A stretch of 64,000 bases of DNA from Lachnospiraceae bacterium (GCA_014799465.1 JAAVHZ010000001.1:1-64000); one strand, 5' to 3'; positions 16,891-27,461 are shown, counted from the stretch's first letter. The notes: a model not told the origin generated them from the sequence alone. Translations and numbers: made by a program.

Positions 16891-19800
16891 CTATCTATTT
16901 TTTTCACGCCACTTCCAATACTCTCGTGTATCATAAGCAAATTTTTTTCTGTCAATAGGATAAACAGGATTGGGTTTATTCTTTCCATATTGACTATGTA
17001 AAATATGTTGACCATATTTACCAACTCCATGATATCTTGTGCTTGCTTCTGCTAATCCACCCCGAGAATCTTGACCTAAATGATGTAATGTTGCAAAATA
17101 TCCATCGTTCAGTTGTGGTGCAAATCCATGTTTGGCTGCCTCAGCATTAGTTTTTCCAATATAACGTTTATCGCCACTCGTTCTAATTTTATTCCAATCT
17201 ATATCGTTTCTTTGGTATACCTCATAAGTCTGACCAGTTCCTTTGGGATGTGTTGCTGTCCAACTTATTTTCTCTTTCGTAAATATTTTATTTGTCTTAC
17301 TACCACTCTCACTACTCTCAACACCAATGCCCTTACTAACATGCCCACTAGGATCCACATACTTCACCGGATTATTTCTGGCATACACATACAGATTCAG
17401 CCCATCTCCATAATATGTATCCGCCTGCGTAAACCTTCCAATCTCCGGCACATAATACCTTGCTCTCAGATAATACTGTCCTGTAATCCCGTCACACATC
17501 TCCCCTACAAATCCATACCTGTTTGTTACGTTCTCTTCCGCACTGACAGTATTTCCAAACGCATCATACTCATACCTACATAAAACCCTCCTGCCTATAT
17601 CAGCATTTTCTTCCTCACTTCCATACTCATCCCCTGCAATGACATGGCTCACACTTCCAAGGCTGTCACACGCATAATGATAATACGTCCTCGCCTGTTC
17701 ACTATCCGATGCCACGAGCCTTCCATTCCCCCTTATATATCTGGTAACACTCTCCTCATCTTCTTCACACACAGCATCCCTTCCGCTATATATGAATTTT
17801 ATCAGCCTTCCGTTCTCCTCAGTCTCATGTCTCAACCCTTCCGCATCATACCTGCATATGAGTTTTCTTCCGTCTTCCATCACCGCTTCAGCCATCCGGT
17901 TCATGCTGTCATATTTATATATCCCCCTGCCGTCAGAAGTCATGTTCCCGTCTGCATCATAAGTAAATTCCCTTACCTCATTAACCTCACCGTCACCTCT
18001 GCTGCATCCAACACTTAACAGCTCATTAACCTCATTATATCTGTAACTCTCCGTTATCCCCCTGTCCGTCATACGGCTCACCCTGTTGCCTGCACGGTCA
18101 TATGCATAGGATTCGCTGATGTCAGATCCGGTTACTCCAGTAATCCTTCCGACACCGTCATACCTATATTCCGTAACCGCATTTATCCCATCTGCAACAT
18201 TTGCCTTTTTAATACAGTTCCCCTTATCATCATAACCATACCGTATATCAGATATAACATTTTCCCCGACTGATACCCTTATTCCTGCATACCTTCCGTC
18301 GACATCATATTCATATCCTGTAACAATATCCCCACATACAATCCTTGACACTTTTCCCCCAAGTGTATACACATACTCTGCAAGCACCCTGTCGCACTCA
18401 CTTATCCTTAACAGACGGTTAGAAATATCATACTCATAACATGTACTTTTTCCTGTTGCATCCGTTACCGATTTTTTATTGCCATTCAAATCATATGTAT
18501 AACTTACAAGTGTCCTGCCGCATGCCCTTTTTGCCTTTATCCTGCCGCATGCATCATATTCATATGTGTACTTTATTCCTCCTCCCTCTGCCGTTTCCAG
18601 ACTTCCGTCCGCACTGTATTTATATTTACAGACCTCTTTACCGTCCTGCCCTTTTATCATTACAATATTTCCGAATACATCATATCCGTATTCCATCTTT
18701 TTGCCCGAACGGTGTGTTTTTGATATAACCCTTCCCACAGAATCATATTCAAATGTCTCCATACTGCCGTCAGCATATTTTATCCTGTCCGTATTACCAC
18801 GTATGTCCCTGCGGTATTCCCTTCTTCTTCCTTCACCGTCTGTTGCTGCCGTAATGCTGCCCATTTTATCATACTCATATGTTTCTGTTATATCTTCGGC
18901 TGCCTTTACTTCGGTCATATGACCCCATACATCATTTTCAAAGTATGCGATCTCATCTCCCAATGTCTGGGCGGTCACATTTCCAAAGGCATCATATTTA
19001 TATTCCCTGCGTACCCCTGCTGCCGTAACAGAGTATATCATCCTTCCTCCGGCATCATAACCATATCTTATGCTTTCTCCGTCTGCCTTCTTCTGCACCA
19101 GTATGTTTCCACTGCTGTCATATACAGTTTCTTCAAGGGTAATGCCGTTTGGTGAAACAGTCTTTACAGCTCTTGTGCACAAGTCATATTCCATTACTGT
19201 TCCTACGGCATCTTTACCTGCCCTTCTGTTTTCTTCAGGGCTGATTATTCTGACACATTTTCCTGTAGCGTCATAGTTGTATATCGTTATACCGCCGTCT
19301 GCATTTTTCTCCTTCAAAATGTTTCCGAATGCATCATTTTCATACAAAACCGTTATTCCGTTCTCTGTACATTCTGACAAATATCCGTATTCATCATACT
19401 TGTATGTATTACTTCTTTTAATGTCAGCATTCTTTGCATCTGCTGCCGTTACTGATGTTTTTCTTCCTGACCCGTCATATGCATATGATATAGCAAGCCC
19501 GTCAGGCATTACAGCCTTTATGAGATTTCCAGACTTGTTGTATCCGTATTCTGTTTCTTCTATGAGAATCTCCCTGTTTTCAGGAAACTCCTGCACTTTT
19601 CGGCTCTCAAAGAAACGGTTTCCGTCTTTTCTTTTAAATGCAGGTTTCTGTTGTTCTTTTTGTGTCTGCTTTTCAAATATTTTCTGATTTATTATCCTAC
19701 CGCATCTGTCATACTCATATATTGTTACCTTACTTTTCTCGCTGTCCTGTAATGCAGTTTCCCTTACCATTCTGCCATATTTGTCATATTCGTATGATGC

Positions 19801-22167
19801 GGCTGCTCCAGTGCTGTCCGCTATTTCCGTAAGGTTTCCGCTGTTGTCATATTTTCTCCGTATGGTGCGGCTTTCACCTTGCGGCGTCTCAGTGTCGGAT
19901 TGAGGTTCGGCATATGTCTTCTCTACTATCAGTTGTCCGAAATCATCATATACATAGGTTGTTATGGAATATAACGGAGTTCCGTCCGCCTCTATGGATA
20001 ACAGTTCATTTTTTGTTGTCATCTGCCCTACGGCATTGTATGTGTATCTGTCTCCCGGATACAGGCTCGTATCTTTTCCGGTATCTTCTGCTTCTGCAAG
20101 CATCCTTAATACCTTTGGACTGTGTATATGGCAGATAACATTTCCATGAAGGTCATATTTATATTTATCTGTTATGTTTCCATACGGGTCTTTTACCTTT
20201 GTTATCCTTCCTGCTGTATCCCTTTCATATATATATCCGTCTTTTTCTGCATACAGGCTTTTTCTTATAACTCTTCCGCAAGAATCATTTTCATAGCTTT
20301 CAGCTCCTAAGCTGCCTGTCTGTTTTCTTATAAGATTATGGTTAATGTCATAAGAATATATAATGCTTTCTTCCATGCAATTTTCTTTTGTGCCACATTT
20401 TCTAATGCTTACAACATCACCATTCGTATTTCTTTTATATTCTGTTTTTCTTCCACATTCATCAGTCTCCGAAATAAGACTGTCCATTATGTCATATTCG
20501 TATATTATTCCCGCATCTTCTATAGTACCTGTCCAGTTTTGTGACGGTGATACTTTTTTTACCAGCCGCCATGCATCATCATAATAATATGCCGTTCTGC
20601 CGCCTTCCGAATCTGTATACGTTTTTAGTTTGTTGTATTCTGTATAGGTATATGTTTCTTTAATGCCTTCTGTATTTTTTTCTATAAGCCTGCCTGCTGC
20701 ATCATAATTCTGTGTGGTAATAATTCCATTAGGAGCTGTGATGCGGCATGGTCTTGGAAATGTACCTTCGTAATCATACAAAGTAGTAACATCATCATTT
20801 TCTATCGTCTTAATGATTCTTCCATAAACGTCATACTCAAATGATACGATATTTTCTTTTCCCGTATTATTGTCAAGAAGAGTTCTTCTTTCGGTTATAT
20901 TTCCTTTTATGTCATATGTAAATGTGGTCTGTCTTCCGCTGTTGTCCCATACCTTTGTGTTCATACCGTTTTCATATTCATAATATGTTATCAATCCTGA
21001 TGGTTGTTTACTTCGCAGAAGATTTCCGTTTATATCATGTTCATATGTAGTTACTGCCCCGCATCTGTCTGTACATTTTGCCAGATTTCCATACTTATCC
21101 GTCTCTCTTTTTACTTCACTTCCATCAGGATATTTTATAAGGATAATATCTTTTCTGCTATCATATGTATAGTGTGTAGATGTGTTGTTTTCTTCATCCG
21201 TAACGGTGTTTGTTCTGGTCTTTTCATCGTATGTAAATGTATAACTGGCTTCTCCTGCCAGCTTTTGTTCTATTACCCTTCCTTTTTCATCATACCTGTT
21301 TTCCAGATAAGTATTACCTAAAGAATCTGTTATTGTATTCAGATTTTCATTTTCATCATATGTGTAGGTTATTTTTGTGCCGTCACATCTGGTAACTGTT
21401 GTAAGTAATCCCTTTTCATAACTGTAGCTTACTATTCTGCCTGTATTATCTGTGACAGATGATACCTTCATACTTTCCCATACAAATGTAAGACTGTATC
21501 CGGTAGGAAGGCTGATTTTTTCCAACCCATATTTTCCATAAATATATTCTGTGATATTACCATTTTTATCCTTTGCCTGTATGATTTTTCCTTCCTCATC
21601 ATAATAATACCGGATATTCTTTAACCAATCGGTGAATATGTAGCCTTCTTCCTGCTTTTTTAATGTGTATTTCTTTGTTCCACCTTTTTTGTTTGTATAT
21701 GTACTGCCGGTTTTGATAAATTCTGCCGTTTTAGCATCCGGCATCGTAACGGTGACAGAGTCTCCCTCCAAGGTGATATGGGTATCTGCATTAAATGTCC
21801 ATGCCCTTCCGAGACTTTTGTTCCTGCGGTCTTTTTCTGTTGTATATCTTCTTATCAGGCGGTAGTCTCCGTTTGTGTCCGGCAGCGAATAGTCTGTATC
21901 CTCGCAGATAAACTTTCCTGTTGCCATATTTATCGGGTCTAATTCTTTGTCTTGATATTCTCCTGAATCATCACCAATTTGATTATCATCTTCGCCATCT
22001 TTTTTAATATTGAATACCTTCTCAGAATCTATTCTTTCAATTGTCTGTTTGTTATATGTGCTGTTTTGTTGTGTGGTGTTATTTGTATTATTTTGTCCTG
22101 AACCTCCTGCTTTTCCTGTGCCTCCTAGTACACTTACGCTTACATTTACATTTTCTTTCCCTGCCAT
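16891..22167 (-). CDS. rhs: Rhs/YD-repeat polymorphic toxin with C-terminal LHH nuclease domain
   Basis: A 1758-residue protein. The N-terminus is Gly/Asn/Thr-rich (residues 1-60). A DUF6531-like start (DPINMATGKF, about 78-150) is followed by dozens of YD repeats (about 170-1500) forming the cocoon shell, then the Rhs core end (GQYYLRARYY...NPVKYVDPSGH, about 1550-1609). The last 149 residues are the toxin, with ATLHHLGQDSRGGL (LHH near residue 1694), the signature of the LHH nucleases of the HNH/Endo VII group. No signal peptide, PAAR or LXG domain is visible, so the secretion route is open. AAGGAGGAG lies before the ATG. A response regulator gene is 66 bp upstream without a terminator, and the SUKH immunity gene follows. 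Confidence 0.92.
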   Translation of the reverse strand: MAGKENVNVSVSVLGGTGKAGGSGQNNTNNTTQQNSTYNKQTIERIDSEKVFNIKKDGEDDNQIGDDSGEYQDKELDPINMATGKFICEDTDYSLPDTNGDYRLIRRYTTEKDRRNKSLGRAWTFNADTHITLEGDSVTVTMPDAKTAEFIKTGSTYTNKKGGTKKYTLKKQEEGYIFTDWLKNIRYYYDEEGKIIQAKDKNGNITEYIYGKYGLEKISLPTGYSLTFVWESMKVSSVTDNTGRIVSYSYEKGLLTTVTRCDGTKITYTYDENENLNTITDSLGNTYLENRYDEKGRVIEQKLAGEASYTFTYDEKTRTNTVTDEENNTSTHYTYDSRKDIILIKYPDGSEVKRETDKYGNLAKCTDRCGAVTTYEHDINGNLLRSKQPSGLITYYEYENGMNTKVWDNSGRQTTFTYDIKGNITERRTLLDNNTGKENIVSFEYDVYGRIIKTIENDDVTTLYDYEGTFPRPCRITAPNGIITTQNYDAAGRLIEKNTEGIKETYTYTEYNKLKTYTDSEGGRTAYYYDDAWRLVKKVSPSQNWTGTIEDAGIIYEYDIMDSLISETDECGRKTEYKRNTNGDVVSIRKCGTKENCMEESIIYSYDINHNLIRKQTGSLGAESYENDSCGRVIRKSLYAEKDGYIYERDTAGRITKVKDPYGNITDKYKYDLHGNVICHIHSPKVLRMLAEAEDTGKDTSLYPGDRYTYNAVGQMTTKNELLSIEADGTPLYSITTYVYDDFGQLIVEKTYAEPQSDTETPQGESRTIRRKYDNSGNLTEIADSTGAAASYEYDKYGRMVRETALQDSEKSKVTIYEYDRCGRIINQKIFEKQTQKEQQKPAFKRKDGNRFFESRKVQEFPENREILIEETEYGYNKSGNLIKAVMPDGLAISYAYDGSGRKTSVTAADAKNADIKRSNTYKYDEYGYLSECTENGITVLYENDAFGNILKEKNADGGITIYNYDATGKCVRIISPEENRRAGKDAVGTVMEYDLCTRAVKTVSPNGITLEETVYDSSGNILVQKKADGESIRYGYDAGGRMIYSVTAAGVRREYKYDAFGNVTAQTLGDEIAYFENDVWGHMTEVKAAEDITETYEYDKMGSITAATDGEGRRREYRRDIRGNTDRIKYADGSMETFEYDSVGRVISKTHRSGKKMEYGYDVFGNIVMIKGQDGKEVCKYKYSADGSLETAEGGGIKYTYEYDACGRIKAKRACGRTLVSYTYDLNGNKKSVTDATGKSTCYEYDISNRLLRISECDRVLAEYVYTLGGKVSRIVCGDIVTGYEYDVDGRYAGIRVSVGENVISDIRYGYDDKGNCIKKANVADGINAVTEYRYDGVGRITGVTGSDISESYAYDRAGNRVSRMTDRGITESYRYNEVNELLSVGCSRGDGEVNEVREFTYDADGNMTSDGRGIYKYDSMNRMAEAVMEDGRKLICRYDAEGLRHETEENGRLIKFIYSGRDAVCEEDEESVTRYIRGNGRLVASDSEQARTYYHYACDSLGSVSHVIAGDEYGSEEENADIGRRVLCRYEYDAFGNTVSAEENVTNRYGFVGEMCDGITGQYYLRARYYVPEIGRFTQADTYYGDGLNLYVYARNNPVKYVDPSGHVSKGIGVESSESGSKTNKIFTKEKISWTATHPKGTGQTYEVYQRNDIDWNKIRTSGDKRYIGKTNAEAAKHGFAPQLNDGYFATLHHLGQDSRGGLAEASTRYHGVGKYGQHILHSQYGKNKPNPVYPIDRKKFAYDTREYWKWREKNR

Positions 22168-22233
22168 ATTTATGCTCCTCCTTATTGTTTTTTAATCCCT
22201 TCTGCAAGTTTTTATCTGAGGCTTTTCCTTATA

Positions 22234-22902
22234 TTACTCTGCAATCTTAAATCCTAAGCCCCACACCGTTTCTATATATTCATCTTCCGTTATTGCCTTT
22301 ATCTTACGGCGTATATTACTTATATGCACATTGATAGTCTTATCCTCTCCCATATAGTAATCGTCCCACGCATAACGGTAAATCTCATTTTTTGTAAATA
22401 CTTTCTGTGGATGTTTCAGCAACAGCTCAAGTATTTTAAATTCCTGAACTGTAAGGCTTATTGCCTGATTATTTACAGTAACCTTCTTGCTGTCCTCATA
22501 AAGAACCAACTCTCCGTATCTTAAGCTGTCCCTGCCTTTTAATATATTGCTCTGCCTTAGCTGTACAAGAATACGTGCTTCCAATTCTTTTAGTTCAAAA
22601 GGTTTTGTCATATAATCATTTGCACCGGCATTAAGAATATCTATTTTTGTATCAAGCTCATCTTTCGCAGAAAGTACTATAACCGGAGTATCTGTTACCT
22701 TCCTTACCTCTTTTAACACATTATTCCCATTCATTCCGGGAAGCATCAAATCAAGGATGATAACATCAAATTCAGAAGATTTAACATAAAGCATTCCCTC
22801 TGTACCAGAAAATGCACTTACCACATCATAGCCCTGTTTACTCAACGCTTCATTAATTAACTGATTAATTGTATTATCATCTTCAATAACCAGTACATTC
22901 AA
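22234..22902 (-). CDS. Orphan OmpR/PhoB-family response regulator upstream of rhs
   Basis: A 222-residue regulator. The receiver has acidic residues E7-D8-D9, phosphoacceptor Asp51 in ILDLMLPG and Lys in TKPFE. The winged-helix effector domain (about 125-222) has LTVQEFKILELL and VWGLGFKI. I chose the TTG start at 22902 because AGGAGG lies 8 bp before it. The GTG at 22911 overlaps that ribosome site and is unlikely. No kinase is adjacent. The next gene downstream is rhs, after 66 bp without a terminator, so the two are probably cotranscribed. Confidence 0.88.
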   Translation of the reverse strand: MNVLVIEDDNTINQLINEALSKQGYDVVSAFSGTEGMLYVKSSEFDVIILDLMLPGMNGNNVLKEVRKVTDTPVIVLSAKDELDTKIDILNAGANDYMTKPFELKELEARILVQLRQSNILKGRDSLRYGELVLYEDSKKVTVNNQAISLTVQEFKILELLLKHPQKVFTKNEIYRYAWDDYYMGEDKTINVHISNIRRKIKAITEDEYIETVWGLGFKIAE

Positions 22903-22932
22903 CCATATCACCTCCTATGCATTAATGTTAAA

Positions 22933-22957
22933 TACCCCGCAGCATAGCTGCAGGGTA
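22933..22957 (-). terminator. Probable terminator of glgB
   Basis: TACCCTGCAGC / GCTGCGGGGTA (minus strand) forms an 11-bp stem with one mismatch and a 3-nt loop, followed by TATTTAAC. The T-run is short, so some read-through into the regulator-rhs genes is possible. Confidence 0.5.
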
Positions 22958-23005
22958 TCATAATATTACTGCAGCCGTTGTTTATTGTGGTAAAACTTAA
23001 GACTG

Positions 23006-24961
23006 CTATTTACTATGTTTTTTTCTTGCTCTTTTATTACGTCCTCTTACAGGCTTATTGACACTCTTTGGTGTGGCAAGTATTATAGACTCAAAAGGTC
23101 TGAGCCTTACTGTCATATTATAGTCAAAATAATCACATTGTGGATCTGCTGCTTCAGCCGTATAAGTTACTGACTCAACATCATCTATATCCACACTGCT
23201 CATTATTCTTTTATATTTTCCCGGATTCGGTACACCAAGTACATATTCTTCTCTTTCCACAGGAGTAAAATTACATATAAACACAAGGCTGTCATTAAAT
23301 GTATTTGGTGCTTTTCTTATAAAGCTGAATACACTCTTATCCCTGTCATTTGGATTAATCCACCTGAAACACTCATACTCTTTTGATTCATATGCATACA
23401 TTACCGGATTTTCTTTATACAAATGAAGCAGTTTCTTAAAATACTTCTTTATTCCCGCATGTATAGGCTCATCCAGAAGATACCAGTCAAGCCCTCTCTC
23501 TTCTGACCATTCCTCTCTCTGACCAAAATCCTGTCCCATAAATAAAAGCTTCTTACCCGGCTGTCCTATCATAAATGTATATGCAGATTTAAGGTTCTCT
23601 GCCTTTTCCTCTATCGTACCAGGCATTTTGTAGAACATTGATCTTTTCAGATGTACAACTTCATCATGTGAAAGCACAAGTATGAAATTCTCACTGAATG
23701 TATATGTCATATTAAATGTCATCTTGTTGTGGTTATCACGCCTGAAATACGGGTCAAGCTGCATATAATCAAGGAAATCATGCATCCATCCCATATTCCA
23801 TTTAAACTTAAATCCCAGTCCACCATCCTCAGGTGTCTTTGTAATATTAGGCCATGCCGTAGACTCCTCTGCTATCAGATATGCCCTTGGTGCCCTTTTA
23901 TTCAAAATACTGTTCACATGACGGAAAAATTCCATAGCTTCAAGATTGCCGTTTCCGCCATATTTATTAGGAACCCATTCTCCTGCATTTCTTCCATAAT
24001 CAAGATACAGCATTGATGCCACTGCATCTACACGCAACGCATCTACATGGAACTTCTCAACCCAGAATAATGCATTTGCCACAAGGAAGTTTACAACCTC
24101 ACTCTTTCCATAATCAAATATCTTAGTGCCCCAGTCCTTCTGCTCACCCTTTCTCGGGTCTGCATATTCATATGTCGGTGAACCGTCAAACATGGCAAGC
24201 CCGTGCTCATCTTTTGGAAAATGTGCAGGAACCCAGTCAAGGATAACTCCTATTCCGTTCTGATGCATATAATCCACAAAATACATAAAGTCCTTTGCAT
24301 CACCATATCTGGAGGTAGGACAGTAATATCCGGTTACCTGATATCCCCACGAAGCATCCAGAGGGTGTTCTGATACACCCATAAGTTCCACATGCGTATA
24401 TCCCATATCCTTCACATAATCAACCAAATCATGTGCTATCTGCCTGTAATTGCAGAATCCGTCTGCACTAAATGAATAGTCTTTTTTCCATGAACCAAGA
24501 TGAACTTCATAAATGGAAATTGGTCTGTCTATAATGTCTTTTACTTCTTCTGTCTGCTTCTTAATCCATTTTTGATCTTCCCATTCATAACCTTGAATAT
24601 TTGTAATCTTAGATGCATTGCCCGGTCTGAACTCAGAACCGTTACCATATGGGTCAGCCTTATAATGTGTCTGTCCGTCTCTGCCTGTTATGGCATATTT
24701 ATATATCTCGCCTTCGCCTACACCCGGAACAAAAGCCTCCCATATACCGGATGTTTCAAGCGGTGACATAATATTAATATAGCCATTCCACTGATTAAAA
24801 TCACCTACTACGCTTACTGCCTTGGCATTTGGTGCCCAAACTGCGAAGTATGTTCCTTTTACACCATCTATTTCCATAACATGGGCACCCATTTTCTCAT
24901 ATATCTCATAGTGAAGCCCATTTCCAAAAAGATAGCGGTCTGTTTCTGTAATAATATTCAT
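23006..24961 (-). CDS. glgB: 1,4-alpha-glucan branching enzyme
   Basis: A GH13 branching enzyme of about 651 residues that transfers alpha-1,4 segments to make alpha-1,6 branches in glycogen. The N-terminal CBM48 region (YFAVWAPNAKAVSVVGDFNQW) is followed by the catalytic barrel, with the nucleophile in DALRVDAVAS, the acid in LIAEESTAWP and the transition-state Asp in VLSHDEVVH. The C-terminal beta domain ends with a basic tail (RGRNKRARKKHSK). Three ATGs lie at 24970, 24967 and 24961; the last has the best spacing to GGAAGGA. No other glycogen gene is adjacent. The gene follows the aconitase gene by about 24 bp and is probably cotranscribed with it. Confidence 0.93.
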   Translation of the reverse strand: MNIITETDRYLFGNGLHYEIYEKMGAHVMEIDGVKGTYFAVWAPNAKAVSVVGDFNQWNGYINIMSPLETSGIWEAFVPGVGEGEIYKYAITGRDGQTHYKADPYGNGSEFRPGNASKITNIQGYEWEDQKWIKKQTEEVKDIIDRPISIYEVHLGSWKKDYSFSADGFCNYRQIAHDLVDYVKDMGYTHVELMGVSEHPLDASWGYQVTGYYCPTSRYGDAKDFMYFVDYMHQNGIGVILDWVPAHFPKDEHGLAMFDGSPTYEYADPRKGEQKDWGTKIFDYGKSEVVNFLVANALFWVEKFHVDALRVDAVASMLYLDYGRNAGEWVPNKYGGNGNLEAMEFFRHVNSILNKRAPRAYLIAEESTAWPNITKTPEDGGLGFKFKWNMGWMHDFLDYMQLDPYFRRDNHNKMTFNMTYTFSENFILVLSHDEVVHLKRSMFYKMPGTIEEKAENLKSAYTFMIGQPGKKLLFMGQDFGQREEWSEERGLDWYLLDEPIHAGIKKYFKKLLHLYKENPVMYAYESKEYECFRWINPNDRDKSVFSFIRKAPNTFNDSLVFICNFTPVEREEYVLGVPNPGKYKRIMSSVDIDDVESVTYTAEAADPQCDYFDYNMTVRLRPFESIILATPKSVNKPVRGRNKRARKKHSK

Positions 24962-24985
24962 AAGCATCATATCCTTCCCCGAAAT

Positions 24986-27274
24986 TTATTTTCTATTGTA
25001 GTTGATAAGACATCCTTTTAGAATAATTTCTCTTTCGTCATCCGTAAGCTCACCAAGTTTAAGTTCGAATTCTTTCATTTCATCTTTAACAACATAAGCT
25101 TTTATTGTAGCTGCCTTCTCTCTAACAGCTTTTTCTATTCCCGGTACAAATATATAGTCACCATTTGCAAATGGAAGTTCATCATTTTCATATATAAATG
25201 GAAGCATACCCCAGTTAATCAAGTTGGAGCGGTATCTCTTTGTAGCATATTCTTTAGCGATGTTAGCCCAGCCTCCCAATACTTTCTGGCATGAAGCTGC
25301 CTGCTCTCTTGCCGAGCCGTCACCCGGTTTTACCGCATATATGGTACTTCCCATTCCGGTATTTGTTCTTCCTGCATCAGGGAATTTTTCTTTTACCTTA
25401 TCCATTATACCCTTTATCTCAGGCAATGCCGTAGCCGGACAGTTTCCTGCCTCCCTTGCCTTCTCTGCTGCCTGTACTTCTTTGGCACGTCCCACATAAG
25501 CAGGATCTTTTCTTGACAAGGTGAACTCTGCAAGTCCTAACGGATTAGAGCGGTATGATGAAGTCTCACCGGAAGGTATAAGCTCATCCGTAGTTGTTAC
25601 AGGGTCATGTATCTCTGACACTACTTTTATTAAAAGATTTTCAGTTAATGCACACATTTCAGGCCAGTCCTTAATATTAGGACCAAACTTAATCTCCACA
25701 GACGAATCAGCCACACCCTTGCTGTCAAATACCCTGTTTTCATATATTGTCTTATCAAAGAAATATTTTGGTTTTGAATAGTTGGCATCCATATCTGTAG
25801 CTGCTGTAAGGAATCCCTTATTAGCCGCCGTAGCTGCAATGGATCTGGCATCCATAAGTGCAACAGAAGCAATCTGTCCACTCTGTATTTTAGAACCTTC
25901 TCTGTTAGGGAAGTTTCTTGTAGAATGACGTATACTTAAAGCATTATTTGCAGGTGTATCTCCGGCACCGAAACAAGGTCCGCAGAACGCAGTCTTCACA
26001 ACCGCACCTGCTGCCATAAGGTCAGCCAGTTTTCCGTTCCTTGCCAACTCTACATATATAGGTGTACTTGCAGGATATACACTTAATGTAAACTCATCAC
26101 ATCCGATATTAGCACCTTTTAATATATCTGCCGCATCACAGATATTTTCAAATCCGCCTCCGGCACATCCGGCAATTATACCCTGTTCTACATAAAGCTT
26201 TCCGTCTCTTACTTTATCTTTTAATGTGAAATCAATCTTATCTCCGAAGCTTACTTTTGCCTTCTTCTCACACTCATCTAGTATATCCATAAGATTCGCA
26301 TTTAATTCCTCAATTGTATATGCATTGCTTGGATGGAATGGCATAGCAATCATAGGCTTAATGCTGCTTAAATCTACATATATCATTCCGTCATAATATG
26401 CAGTATCTCCAGGATTAAGTTCCTTATACTCTTCACTTCTGCCATGTATATCATAAAATTCCTTAATCTTATCATCTGTCTTCCAGATTGATGACAGACA
26501 GGTTGTCTCGGTTGTCATAACGTCAACTCCGATTCTGAAATCGGCACTGAGTTTTTCAACACCCGGTCCCACAAACTCCATTACTTTATTTTTAACATAT
26601 CCGTTGGCAAATACTGCACCTATAATGGCTATAGCCACATCCTGCGGACCTACTCCCGGCTGTGGTTCTCCGGTCATATACACACCAACAACTCCCGGCA
26701 TATTAATATCATATGTCTGTGACAAAAGCTGCTTTACAAGTTCAGGACCACCTTCACCCATTGCCATAGTTCCTAATGCTCCATAACGGGTATGGCTGTC
26801 TGAACCTAATATCATCTTACCGCCTCCGGCAAGCATTTCACGTGCAAACTGATGTATTACCGCCTGATGAGGAGGTACATATATACCGCCATATTTCTTG
26901 GCACATGTAAGTCCGAACATATGGTCATCTTCATTTATGGTTCCGCCAACTGCACAAAGACTGTTATGGCAATTAGTTAATACATATGGAATAGGGAACT
27001 TCTCAAGCCCTGAAGCCCTTGCTGTCTGTATGATACCTACAAATGTAATATCGTGTGAAGTCAGCTTATCAAACTTTATCTGAAGCTTGTCTTCATTTCC
27101 CGATATATTATGTGCCTGCAGAATACCATATGCCATTGTATTTTTAGCTGCTTCCTGCTGTGAAATATACTTATCTCCTAATTTATTTTTAAGTAATACC
27201 TCTGATTCAGCATTTACTTCAATGACTTCCGTACCATTAAGAAGATACGCTCCGCCTTTACTTAGTTTTATCAT
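24986..27274 (-). CDS. Aconitate hydratase/aconitase-family protein
   Basis: A 762-residue aconitase superfamily enzyme containing a 4Fe-4S cluster. The three cluster ligands are Cys370 ([10 protein letters not shown]), Cys431 and Cys434 (FCGPCFG). Substrate motifs [20 protein letters not shown] and [12 protein letters not shown] are present, and the C-terminal swivel domain includes [14 protein letters not shown]. The likely reaction is citrate to isocitrate through cis-aconitate, but substrate specificity within this divergent group (often annotated only as hydratase) is uncertain. AAGGAGG precedes the ATG. A promoter with a nearby palindrome lies upstream and glgB follows. Confidence 0.87.
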   Translation of the reverse strand: MIKLSKGGAYLLNGTEVIEVNAESEVLLKNKLGDKYISQQEAAKNTMAYGILQAHNISGNEDKLQIKFDKLTSHDITFVGIIQTARASGLEKFPIPYVLTNCHNSLCAVGGTINEDDHMFGLTCAKKYGGIYVPPHQAVIHQFAREMLAGGGKMILGSDSHTRYGALGTMAMGEGGPELVKQLLSQTYDINMPGVVGVYMTGEPQPGVGPQDVAIAIIGAVFANGYVKNKVMEFVGPGVEKLSADFRIGVDVMTTETTCLSSIWKTDDKIKEFYDIHGRSEEYKELNPGDTAYYDGMIYVDLSSIKPMIAMPFHPSNAYTIEELNANLMDILDECEKKAKVSFGDKIDFTLKDKVRDGKLYVEQGIIAGCAGGGFENICDAADILKGANIGCDEFTLSVYPASTPIYVELARNGKLADLMAAGAVVKTAFCGPCFGAGDTPANNALSIRHSTRNFPNREGSKIQSGQIASVALMDARSIAATAANKGFLTAATDMDANYSKPKYFFDKTIYENRVFDSKGVADSSVEIKFGPNIKDWPEMCALTENLLIKVVSEIHDPVTTTDELIPSGETSSYRSNPLGLAEFTLSRKDPAYVGRAKEVQAAEKAREAGNCPATALPEIKGIMDKVKEKFPDAGRTNTGMGSTIYAVKPGDGSAREQAASCQKVLGGWANIAKEYATKRYRSNLINWGMLPFIYENDELPFANGDYIFVPGIEKAVREKAATIKAYVVKDEMKEFELKLGELTDDEREIILKGCLINYNRK

Positions 27275-27309
27275 TCCGAATCCTCCTTAATATTATGCAA
27301 CTAATGATT

Positions 27310-27338
27310 ATTATACTAATTTTAGCAAAATTATGCAA
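27310..27338 (-). promoter_or_regulatory. Promoter of the aconitase-glgB genes
   Basis: TTGCAT (27333-27338) and TATAAT (27310-27315) with a 17-bp spacer. About 30 bp upstream lies the palindrome TGACTTTAAGTCA (27369-27381), a candidate operator. Confidence 0.6.
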
Positions 27339-27392
27339 TGAATTTCTATAGCTGTAAACACACAATTTTGACTTTAAGTCATTTTTTTTTTG

Positions 27393-27443
27393 TAGAAAAA
27401 TTTTCATAGAAAAATTTGCGTAGAAAAATTTGCATAGAAAAAA
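27393..27443. repeat. 14-bp tandem repeats
   Basis: Units of TAGAAAAATTTKCR start at 27393, 27407 and 27421, with a partial fourth at 27435 that runs into the terminator. They sit between two transcription units and may be slippage repeats or a weak regulatory array. Confidence 0.5.
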
Positions 27444-27461
27444 GCTGTACAAATGTACAGC
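27438..27461 (-). terminator. Intrinsic terminator of the small hypothetical gene
   Basis: GCTGTAC-ATTT-GTACAGC on the minus strand is a perfect 7-bp stem followed by six T. It lies 7 bp after the stop codon at 27468. Confidence 0.85.

Noticed and set aside
13399-20584. Many plus-strand open frames opposite the rhs gene
   Set aside because: They are shadows created by the YD-repeat codon bias. They lack ribosome sites and recur at the same offset in every Rhs copy.
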